From positions 1 through 12,059 of the forward strand of contig JAILBP010000253.1 of NCBI GenBank assembly GCA_024680835.1: 12,059 bases of DNA, read 5' to 3'. Every line of letters begins with the position of its first letter. The first letter of the stretch is position 1. Both the position numbers and the translations under genes were made by a program. This DNA is from RGIG6904 sp024680835 (GTDB lineage: Bacteria > Bacillota > Clostridia > Lachnospirales > Lachnospiraceae). Below, piece after piece: positions 7,114-12,059 of the stretch. Under the pieces are notes generated by a model, which worked only from the letters and a program-made list of their open reading frames with translations, was not told the DNA's origin and searched no databases.

Positions 7114-7905
7114 TCAGGATGCCAGATCCTTCTTCATGTATTTCGCATACGTCAATATGACGGCTCCCACCATTACCGCGATACCGAAAACATAAGCCGA
7201 TCCCGCTATGTCTTTTTCCGCAAATATCTCCGATGCATTTGAATAACTGAAGGGGCCGATAAACAGTGCATCCTTAAGATCCGGGATCACTCTTCCCATC
7301 AGATCAAAAGCATATAAAACCAGGGACATTCCGAGTCCTGCACCCAGCATATTCTTTTTTTGGAATGCGGAAAACGCGGTACATATCAGCATGATCTCCA
7401 CATCCATCAGTGCCTGTGACAGCATGAACCTGACAAAAAGCCCTGTGTCCGGTGCTTCATCGATCACGCAAAAACCTATGGCGTACAGTATTCCCGTGAT
7501 AACCGTAAACATAGTGATGGTTATAAGCAGTGATATGAGTTTTGCCGTCACGGCCTTAAACCTTGAGACCGGAAGGGAATAGAGGAATTCTCCCGTATGT
7601 CCGTCCTCTTCCTTGGATAAGATCAGAGTTGCTGTTATGGCAGCATACATCGCACTTCCCAGACTGTGCACCGTCCCGACTTCTGTGGCAAAAAATCCCG
7701 CTATGGTGCCTATTCCCAGAGTACTCATGCCGAAGGCATCCGAGAAAGCTCCCATGTTGGAAAAGCTCTCCGACAGCGATGCCATATCATCCGTCATCGC
7801 CGTAAAAAGACAAATGCACAAAAGACCTATGCCGCCTACTGAAAGACTCCATATAATAAGACTTTTGTATTCCTGTTTCAGTTCATGTTTAAGCAGTGTA
7901 AGCAT
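7114..7905 (-). CDS. ABC-2 type exporter permease subunit
   Basis: 263 residues from the ATG at 7905, which has GGGAGG at good spacing; a longer in-frame extension up to 8004 would overlap the upstream ATPase gene and lacks a binding site. About six hydrophobic segments are visible (near 17-37, 61-80, 83-97, 122-148, 165-180, 187-205 and 235-255). The cytoplasmic loop SKEEDGHTGEFLYSLPVSR (97-115) is the hallmark of ABC-2 permeases of the ABC-transporter type that pair with a separate ATPase. The ATPase gene ends 16 bp upstream, so the two form an operon and presumably an export complex. The substrate is unknown. Such two-gene exporters next to LytTR regulators are often linked to peptide, bacteriocin or antibiotic export or immunity, but nothing here decides that. 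Confidence 0.88.
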   Translation of the reverse strand: MLTLLKHELKQEYKSLIIWSLSVGGIGLLCICLFTAMTDDMASLSESFSNMGAFSDAFGMSTLGIGTIAGFFATEVGTVHSLGSAMYAAITATLILSKEEDGHTGEFLYSLPVSRFKAVTAKLISLLITITMFTVITGILYAIGFCVIDEAPDTGLFVRFMLSQALMDVEIMLICTAFSAFQKKNMLGAGLGMSLVLYAFDLMGRVIPDLKDALFIGPFSYSNASEIFAEKDIAGSAYVFGIAVMVGAVILTYAKYMKKDLAS

Positions 7906-7921
7906 GATGTTTCCTCCCTTC

Positions 7922-8755
7922 TCAGTTGCCCTGTTCGCTGTAATATCCCATGAATATCTCGTCGATCGAGGGATCCGTGACAGTAAGCTCCGACACATCC
8001 CCATGGCTCAATTTTTCGATCAAAGAATTCATATCTCCGGAATACAGGTATTCCTCTCTGCGACCGTCAATGACAGCCGCTACCCGCTTCGAATTTGTAT
8101 GCATAAGCTCCGCTACGCTTCCCGTTCCCACTAGATGCCCTTCTCTCATGATAGCCACATTTTTACAGTATTTTTTTACTTCCGGGAGAACATGGGTTGA
8201 GAGCAGACAGGTTGCTCCCCCTGTGACATATTCCTCTATGAGCTCAAAAAAGGTGTTCTGCATCAGGGGATCAAGTCCGCTGGTAGGCTCATCAAAGATA
8301 AAGAGTTTCGGCTTGTGCTGCATTGCGCATACTATGCTCACTTTCTTCCGGTTGCCCAACGACAGTTCGTTTATCCTGCGACCTGTATCCACCTTCAGTC
8401 TTTCGAACAGCATCCCGGCTTCCTCACTGCAATCCAATCCTCTTATGTCTGCTGCAAGCTTTACCACATCTCTCACCTTCATAGCCGGATAAAACATGGC
8501 CTCAGACGGCATGTACCCTACATCCTTAAGTATCTTTTCATGTTCGTATCTCGCATCCATTCCGAACACACTGATACTGCCTTCATATTTCAGGAATCCC
8601 AGGATCGACCTTATGGTAGTGGATTTACCTGCACCGTTCGGACCCAGGAATCCGAATATATCTCCCTCTTTCACGGAGAAAGAAACATCCTCCACTCCCC
8701 TGTGTTTTCCGTAATGCTTAGTAAGATTTTTTATTTCAAGAACTTTTTCTCCCAT
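7922..8755 (-). CDS. ABC transporter ATP-binding subunit (exporter type)
   Basis: 277 residues. Walker A is GPNGAGKST (38-46), the ABC signature is LSLGNRKK (131-138, the variant seen in many ABC-2 exporter ATPases rather than LSGGQ), Walker B is KLFIFDEPTSGLD with Glu156 as catalytic base, and the H-loop is STH with His188. The Q-loop position has YMPSEAMFY (81-89) without a clear Gln, as is common in this group. The last about 60 residues (RVAAVIDG onward) form the usual C-terminal extension. The start at 8755 is supported by AAGGGGAG. It is followed by its permease at 16 bp spacing. Upstream lie a terminator, candidate LytTR-type repeats, a promoter and a possible leader peptide, suggesting control by the adjacent LytTR/DUF3021 pair. 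Confidence 0.93.
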   Translation of the reverse strand: MGEKVLEIKNLTKHYGKHRGVEDVSFSVKEGDIFGFLGPNGAGKSTTIRSILGFLKYEGSISVFGMDARYEHEKILKDVGYMPSEAMFYPAMKVRDVVKLAADIRGLDCSEEAGMLFERLKVDTGRRINELSLGNRKKVSIVCAMQHKPKLFIFDEPTSGLDPLMQNTFFELIEEYVTGGATCLLSTHVLPEVKKYCKNVAIMREGHLVGTGSVAELMHTNSKRVAAVIDGRREEYLYSGDMNSLIEKLSHGDVSELTVTDPSIDEIFMGYYSEQGN

Positions 8756-8778
8756 GCGACTACTCCCCTTTCCAAGGT

Positions 8779-8810
8779 CCTAAGGATTCCTCTGCGGAAA
8801 ATCCCTCAGG
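8779..8810 (-). promoter_or_regulatory. Hairpin in the leader of the ABC exporter operon
   Basis: On the minus strand CCTGAGGGATT (8810-8800) pairs with AATCCTTAGG (8788-8779), with one G-U pair and one bulged G, around an 11-base loop. The stop codon of the possible leader peptide (8808-8806) lies inside the first arm. No T tract follows, so it is not a plain terminator. The loop sequence TTTTCC could alternatively pair with GGAAA next to the Shine-Dalgarno of the ATPase gene. Confidence 0.45.
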
Positions 8811-8844
8811 ACAGCCTACAGTTTACATGATAAGCTTTACTCAT
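8806..8844 (-). CDS. Possible 12-residue leader peptide ahead of the ABC exporter genes
   Basis: ATG at 8844 with AGGAAGGA immediately upstream opens a 12-codon frame, MSKAYHVNCRLS, ending in TGA at 8806. Its stop overlaps the first arm of the hairpin at 8779-8810, so ribosomes on this frame would melt that hairpin. The Shine-Dalgarno is strong but close to the start. The distance to the candidate -10 (8867-8862) means the peptide would begin about 10 bases after the transcription start. Short frames arise by chance, so this is a suggestion supported mainly by position. Confidence 0.3.
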   Translation of the reverse strand: MSKAYHVNCRLS

Positions 8845-8861
8845 TCCTTCCTGATGATCCC

Positions 8862-8890
8862 ACAATACAAAAAAGAAAAAGCGGAAGCAA
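8862..8890 (-). promoter_or_regulatory. Candidate promoter of the ABC exporter operon, overlapping the upstream terminator
   Basis: On the minus strand TTGCTT (8890-8885), a 17-bp spacer, then TATTGT (8867-8862). The -35 is weak (3/6) and the -10 moderate (4/6), as expected for an activator-dependent promoter. The -35 sits in the stem and the spacer in the T tract of the DUF3021 terminator. The 9-bp direct repeats end 36 bp upstream of the -10, a usual distance for LytTR-family activators. Confidence 0.4.
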
Positions 8891-8903
8891 TATCTGCTCC
8901 CGC
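8868..8903 (-). terminator. Rho-independent terminator of the LytTR-DUF3021 operon
   Basis: On the minus strand GCGGGAGCA (8903-8895) pairs with TGCTTCCGC (8889-8881), one G-U pair, loop GATAT, followed by a T-rich tail (8880-8868) with one C. It lies about 40 bp after the DUF3021 stop codon and separates that operon from the ABC exporter genes. Confidence 0.88.
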
Positions 8904-8933
8904 AAGCTGCACTTTTTTTACTGTAAGTTGCAC
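8904..8933 (-). promoter_or_regulatory. Two 9-bp direct repeats 12 bp apart, candidate LytTR-family binding site
   Basis: On the minus strand GTGCAACTT (8933-8925), 12 bp, then GTGCAGCTT (8912-8904), differing at one base. A 9-12-9 arrangement, one site every 21 bp or two helical turns, is the known geometry for LytTR-domain regulators such as AgrA and the bacteriocin regulators. The site lies just after the DUF3021 stop codon and upstream of the candidate exporter promoter, within 1 kb of a LytTR gene. The repeat sequence matches the published LytTR consensus only in part (read on the plus strand, TAAGTT). Binding by the local LytTR protein is inference. Confidence 0.55.
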
Positions 8934-8941
8934 AGAAACTC

Positions 8942-9418
8942 TTACTGATCCTCTTCATCGGCTTCCTCAGCCGATCCCGCCTTGAACATTTCCAGTTCCC
9001 TGTTAAGCTCCTTATCGTCGATCCTGCGTTTTGTGCTGTAGATCAGGATGACGCAGACGTACATCAGCATAACGTATGCCAAAAATCCGAAAGTCCATCC
9101 GATGCTCTTCCCAAACCATCCGAAAATGTATGAAAGCGCTGTATAGACCAGACTGCACAGGACGAATCCCGCAATTTCTCTCGCCCGGAATCTCCAGGCC
9201 TCATCAAAATTATTAAAAACATAAACCTGGATATATCCGATCGCATAGCACAACAGGATGATCTCCGTCATATGTAAGATGTCCGCTGTGTATGTGTGAT
9301 TCACCAGCTTATATACGCAGTAAAAGAACAGGATTGCAAAGAAATAAAGGCAGGATTTGAATTCTATGCCTATCTCTTTGGTCAGATATTTCTCCCAGAG
9401 TGAGACTTTGTTTTTCAT
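8942..9418 (-). CDS. DUF3021 family membrane protein, partner of the LytTR regulator
   Basis: 158 residues with four hydrophobic helices (about 20-38, 49-67, 82-100, 106-127), a basic TKRR after the last helix and an acidic cytoplasmic tail. This length and topology, directly after a small LytTR gene, are typical of the DUF3021 family. The ATG follows the LytTR stop codon with no gap (TAAATG), and its ribosome binding site GGGAGGAG lies in the last codons of that gene, so the two are translated together. DUF3021 proteins are thought to restrain or gate their LytTR partner at the membrane, like other receiver-less LytTR systems; this is established by genetic context more than by biochemistry. 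A terminator follows. Confidence 0.85.
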   Translation of the reverse strand: MKNKVSLWEKYLTKEIGIEFKSCLYFFAILFFYCVYKLVNHTYTADILHMTEIILLCYAIGYIQVYVFNNFDEAWRFRAREIAGFVLCSLVYTALSYIFGWFGKSIGWTFGFLAYVMLMYVCVILIYSTKRRIDDKELNRELEMFKAGSAEEADEEDQ

Positions 9419-9862
9419 TTAGCTCCTCCCTCTCTTAAGCCTTTTTCTAAGATCAGCCGCATAGGTCCTGGATATCAGAATGTGCTCCCCGCCCACCATG
9501 GTGGCGTCGATACGGTTTGAGGGAAGGCTTTTAAGCTTTTCGATCTTATCGATATTCAGTATCATGGATTTACTGCACCTGAAAAACTTTATGTTATCAA
9601 GTGTTTCCGAAAGTGACGCCAGTGACTGGTTAAGTCTTATGACCTTTTCCTTTGTATATGCAAAGGTCTTATCGTCCACAGACTCAATATACAGGATGTG
9701 CGATGCCTTAATCCTTACCAGCTCATCGTCTGCCTTACCGGTCAGCGTAAGCGCATGACCTTTAAGCAGGTCTATGACCTTCTCCACCTCAGGCGTGAGC
9801 TCATCATATACCACCGTCACCTCCGGTTCGACATTTTCACACTGTCTGATCGTTAGTTTCAT
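9419..9862 (-). CDS. Receiver-less LytTR-family DNA-binding transcriptional regulator
   Basis: 147 residues from the ATG at 9862, preceded by AGGTAGG. A longer frame starting at 9964 would overlap the upstream esterase gene and has no binding site. Residues about 1-45 are a short N-terminal region without a phospho-acceptor receiver domain. Residues 48-145 are the LytTR domain: VRIKASHILYIES, then FFRCSKSMILNIDKIEKL, and a C-terminal DNA-contacting ISRTYAADLRKRL. Because it has no receiver, its activity is probably set by the overlapping DUF3021 membrane partner or by amount, not by phosphorylation. Likely targets are the promoter of the ABC exporter operon just downstream, which carries 9-12-9 direct repeats, and perhaps its own promoter. 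Confidence 0.9.
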   Translation of the reverse strand: MKLTIRQCENVEPEVTVVYDELTPEVEKVIDLLKGHALTLTGKADDELVRIKASHILYIESVDDKTFAYTKEKVIRLNQSLASLSETLDNIKFFRCSKSMILNIDKIEKLKSLPSNRIDATMVGGEHILISRTYAADLRKRLKRGRS

Positions 9863-9900
9863 AATCCTACCTTCTGTAATGATCCCCGGCATTCCACCAT

Positions 9901-9912
9901 TGACACCTGTCA
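9901..9912. repeat. Small palindrome upstream of the LytTR gene
   Basis: TGACA and TGTCA arms flank CC. It lies about 40 bp upstream of the LytTR start in the 79-bp gap after the esterase gene, and could be an operator for autoregulation or chance. Confidence 0.25.
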
Positions 9913-9934
9913 CTTCAGACCGTATCATCCTTTG

Positions 9935-9964
9935 TTTACAGTCATTGCGTAAATGCTCTCTCAA
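9935..9964 (-). promoter_or_regulatory. Weak candidate promoter of the LytTR-DUF3021 operon
   Basis: On the minus strand TTGAGA (9964-9959), 18 bp, then TGTAAA (9940-9935). The -35 matches the consensus at five of six bases, the -10 at four. It overlaps the last codons of the esterase gene. There is no terminator between the two genes, so read-through is also possible. Confidence 0.3.
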
Positions 9965-11591
9965 CGTCCTCGACGTTTCCTCCGATTATATTCCCATCCG
10001 CATCACGTCTGAAACAAGACATAAAACGCCATGCGTTTTCGCAGGTATGCTCCCTGCATTCGTGACCCTGACCGCTGACGGATGCGAGTGCCGTATAGCA
10101 CTTATCTCCGGTGGTAAACATCTCTATCGTAAGGGTTGCCCGGCGGTTTTCGTCAAAAGTACAATGGCGGAGATTTCCGTCGATGCCCCATATTTTATTG
10201 GGCCATTCCTCTGCATCCTCAAGCTTCACATCATATTCCTTATCTGCCTTATTAAGCTCTAAGATGTATTTTACTCTGTCCAGACATTTCTGCGCCTGGA
10301 AGGGAAGCTCCGGCAGCGGCGTGATCTCGCCTCCCGCATAGAATACCGGTACAGGTACAGTCCTGTTGAGCGGTATTGGCGATGGCTCGCCGTAAACGTT
10401 TAAGCCCACCTCAAAGGTGGCATCCATTGGTGCGGCAGCAGCTAATATATCCGGATACTCTCCCACCATGTCCCAGCTCTTGCAGCCGCCCATAGAAAAT
10501 CCGCTGCAATATATCCTCTCGGGATCAACCGGGTACTTCTCTTTTAATCTTTCTATAAGCTCCGCCATCTCTGTGGCAGTGCTGTTCAAATGATTCTCCA
10601 CGGACACGAGCAGGAAATCATGCCTGTGCGCAACATTTGCCCACCCGGAAAGATAAGCTATGTACAGTGCGCTGTCACCGCCGCCGTGGAAGGATAGCAC
10701 TAACGGCACCGGACCGTTATCAAACAGTCCCTTATTGTAAAAGGCAAAATATCCCACATTATGTTCCGCAGTACCCCTGTCATCACCGCTGTTATCCGGA
10801 GAAGTCTTTAACAACTCTATACCGGGTTCACGGATAAGCCCCTCTTTTTCAGGTTCCGGGTCAAGCTCAAGCTCCCCCAGCATCCTTCTGAACTTCTTGG
10901 AGAAATCGTAATAGTCAGCGTAAACATCCGCTTTTTCTTTAACCAGCAGATATTTGACCGATCCCCGAAGCTTATCATTTACGGCATCGCTGTTTCCTAT
11001 GGATATAACAGGGATATCATCCGCCCGGACATCAGGCTCCACCCCAAGTCCCGACAGAATGCAGGTGACCGGTGCGCTGTCGGCACGTCCCCATAGACCG
11101 TCCCCCTCGAAATGCTTAAGGCAGTTTTTGGCGATATAGTCCGCGGACTCTCCGAATCCGTAAAGATTGGTTCGGAATATGGCGCCTCTTATCCTGTAGT
11201 CATCGATCTCCTTAGTGAAACGGTTCAGCCTTATAACGTAGCCGTCCCTGTAATACTCATGGATTGCGGATTCCGACAGGATCTCCGCGAATATGTTATC
11301 CGGCGCGTTCTTCCATCCGCCCTCCGCCGTGGGATAGATAAACACAACACTTGTGGCGAAATCCCGGGCCAGCTTTTCAAATCCGTTATCTCTTGCGAAA
11401 CCTACTGCCTCTTCCACAGAGAATAACTCCGGCGCAAACACCAAAAGGTACGGTGCTATGTAGCCATAGTTTAAGACATCGTCACGCACGGCATTTACCG
11501 GAACATATACCGTTGCCGAAAAAGATTTAAAACGGTTTGTCCATACTGCTCCGCCATCATTAAGATACGTTACTTCCGGTGCTTTATTCAT
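9942..11591 (-). CDS. Two-domain alpha/beta-hydrolase esterase (PHB-depolymerase / CE1-like C-terminal half)
   Basis: 549 residues from the ATG at 11591, which has GGGGGAGGAG six bases upstream; a TTG 18 bases earlier lies inside that binding site and is rejected. No signal peptide or membrane helix is seen, so it is cytoplasmic. In the C-terminal half, LVLSFHGGGDS (about 297-307) gives the oxyanion strand, GFSMGG (364-369) is the GxSxG elbow with Ser366, and QGHECREHTCENAWRF supplies His510, a triad layout like the PHB-depolymerase/feruloyl-esterase-like hydrolases. The N-terminal half (about 25-225) seems to repeat the same order of strands, but where the nucleophile should be it has GFGESA (145-150), so Ser is replaced by Gly. 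Such proteins cleave ester links on carbohydrates or phenolic acids, but the substrate is unknown. It is 44 bp downstream of a membrane protein gene and 79 bp upstream of the LytTR gene. Confidence 0.82.
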   Translation of the reverse strand: MNKAPEVTYLNDGGAVWTNRFKSFSATVYVPVNAVRDDVLNYGYIAPYLLVFAPELFSVEEAVGFARDNGFEKLARDFATSVVFIYPTAEGGWKNAPDNIFAEILSESAIHEYYRDGYVIRLNRFTKEIDDYRIRGAIFRTNLYGFGESADYIAKNCLKHFEGDGLWGRADSAPVTCILSGLGVEPDVRADDIPVISIGNSDAVNDKLRGSVKYLLVKEKADVYADYYDFSKKFRRMLGELELDPEPEKEGLIREPGIELLKTSPDNSGDDRGTAEHNVGYFAFYNKGLFDNGPVPLVLSFHGGGDSALYIAYLSGWANVAHRHDFLLVSVENHLNSTATEMAELIERLKEKYPVDPERIYCSGFSMGGCKSWDMVGEYPDILAAAAPMDATFEVGLNVYGEPSPIPLNRTVPVPVFYAGGEITPLPELPFQAQKCLDRVKYILELNKADKEYDVKLEDAEEWPNKIWGIDGNLRHCTFDENRRATLTIEMFTTGDKCYTALASVSGQGHECREHTCENAWRFMSCFRRDADGNIIGGNVEDVERAFTQ

Positions 11592-11635
11592 ATCTGTCTC
11601 CTCCCCCAATCTGATCTGATCAAAGTACTTATCTC

Positions 11636-12059
11636 TTATTTCATCAAACGCCTGATACGTTTAGCCGAGTATTCCTCGATCTGTATCCATAAAGATTTCA
11701 GCTGCTTCTTATGTGCGCAAAGCTTTTCTGTACAGTTGGCGCACTTAAGATAATCGTTGGTTTTTTCGGAAAAGCGTTCCGGATGCAGATAAAAAGTTAC
11801 TTCCCAACGGATCAGCAATGCGACCGACAATACCAGCAAGCTCCATGTATAGCTTTTTTTGATAAAAAACAGTGGCGTAAACATCATTGCATAATCCCAG
11901 TTGTATATCCTGCAGGTACTGCAGCATTTGTTTTTCATGAACCAGGTCTGGAAGGGACAGAAAAACAGTATGCAGATGATATCGCAGATGGAATACGCAC
12001 TGCAGAGCAGTATCATGATCCCGTCATCTAAGATCCCTGCCATGTGAAGCGCTCCGAAA
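11636..12059 (-). CDS. Cys-rich membrane protein of unknown function, C-terminal part (cut by right window edge)
   Basis: The frame is open to the window edge, so the start probably lies outside; an internal ATG at 12043 has no ribosome binding site. The visible 140 residues hold two hydrophobic stretches, one around ILFFCPFQTWF and one around WSLLVLSVALLIRW. Two cysteine clusters stand out: KNKCCSTCRIYNWDY between the helices, and CANCTEKLCAHKK after the second helix, followed by a basic tail ending in RRLMK. A CxxCx4CxH pattern could bind a metal or form disulfides. I do not recognise a named family. It is the first visible gene of a run with the esterase 44 bp downstream; no terminator separates them. 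Confidence 0.7.
   Translation of the reverse strand, partial: FGALHMAGILDDGIMILLCSAYSICDIICILFFCPFQTWFMKNKCCSTCRIYNWDYAMMFTPLFFIKKSYTWSLLVLSVALLIRWEVTFYLHPERFSEKTNDYLKCANCTEKLCAHKKQLKSLWIQIEEYSAKRIRRLMK

Noticed and set aside
7906..8004. Longer start for the ABC permease
   Set aside because: It would overlap the ATPase gene; GGGAGG sits right before ATG 7905 and the family starts there.
7613..8134. 173-codon plus-strand frame across the permease/ATPase junction
   Set aside because: It is an antisense shadow of two clear ABC transporter genes and has no family character.
9863..9964. Longer start for the LytTR protein
   Set aside because: The extra 34 residues are not LytTR-like, overlap the esterase gene end, and ATG 9862 has its own binding site.
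9774..10262. 162-codon plus-strand frame opposite the LytTR and esterase genes
   Set aside because: It spans the gap between two well-supported minus-strand genes and is low in recognisable content; treated as a shadow.
11611..11621. Tandem TGATC repeat before the esterase gene
   Set aside because: Only two 5-bp units, without dyad or spacing that suggests a site; probably chance.

Overview
The window looks like chromosomal DNA from a low-to-moderate GC Firmicute, most likely a Lachnospiraceae-type (Butyrivibrio/Roseburia-like) gut or rumen bacterium. This rests on the gene families present (MocR/PdxR regulator, GH43 glycosidase, SGNH lipoprotein, LytTR-DUF3021 pair, hybrid histidine kinase), the strong AGGAGG-type ribosome binding sites, and T-tailed intrinsic terminators. 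No rRNA, tRNA, CRISPR array, phage gene or transposase gene was seen. The genus is an inference from protein character; no search was run.

Left part (1-3108). A MocR/PdxR-type regulator (partial, minus strand, cut by the left edge) is divergent from a pyridoxine/pyridoxal/pyridoxamine kinase gene (640-1476, plus). They share a 206-bp spacer holding a perfect 13-bp inverted repeat, the likely operator, and then a long hairpin in the kinase leader flanked by two near-identical Shine-Dalgarno segments. A strong terminator follows the kinase. Next comes a secreted SGNH/GDSL esterase lipoprotein (1681-3108).

Middle part (3109-8755), all minus strand. Reading in the direction of transcription: an ABC-2 exporter (ATPase 8755-7922, permease 7905-7114), a large membrane hybrid histidine kinase with two receiver domains (7048-4514), the wreck of what was probably a solute-binding lipoprotein gene (4517-4300: the start and the tail survive in different frames and the middle is missing), and an intracellular GH43 glycosidase (4176-3196). 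The last ends in a terminator facing the esterase lipoprotein gene.

Right part (8756-12059), also minus strand. A Cys-rich membrane protein (partial at the right edge), a two-domain alpha/beta-hydrolase esterase, a receiver-less LytTR regulator and its DUF3021 membrane partner, followed by a terminator. Directly between DUF3021 and the ABC exporter are two 9-bp direct repeats separated by 12 bp, the geometry of LytTR-family binding sites. They lie upstream of a candidate promoter that overlaps the terminator. This suggests the LytTR/DUF3021 pair controls the exporter. The exporter mRNA may also start with a 12-codon leader peptide whose stop codon falls inside a hairpin.

The items most worth a second look are the LytTR-type repeats and leader in front of the exporter, the structured pdxK leader, the internally deleted binding-protein gene coupled to the histidine kinase, and the apparently duplicated hydrolase fold with a dead N-terminal half.
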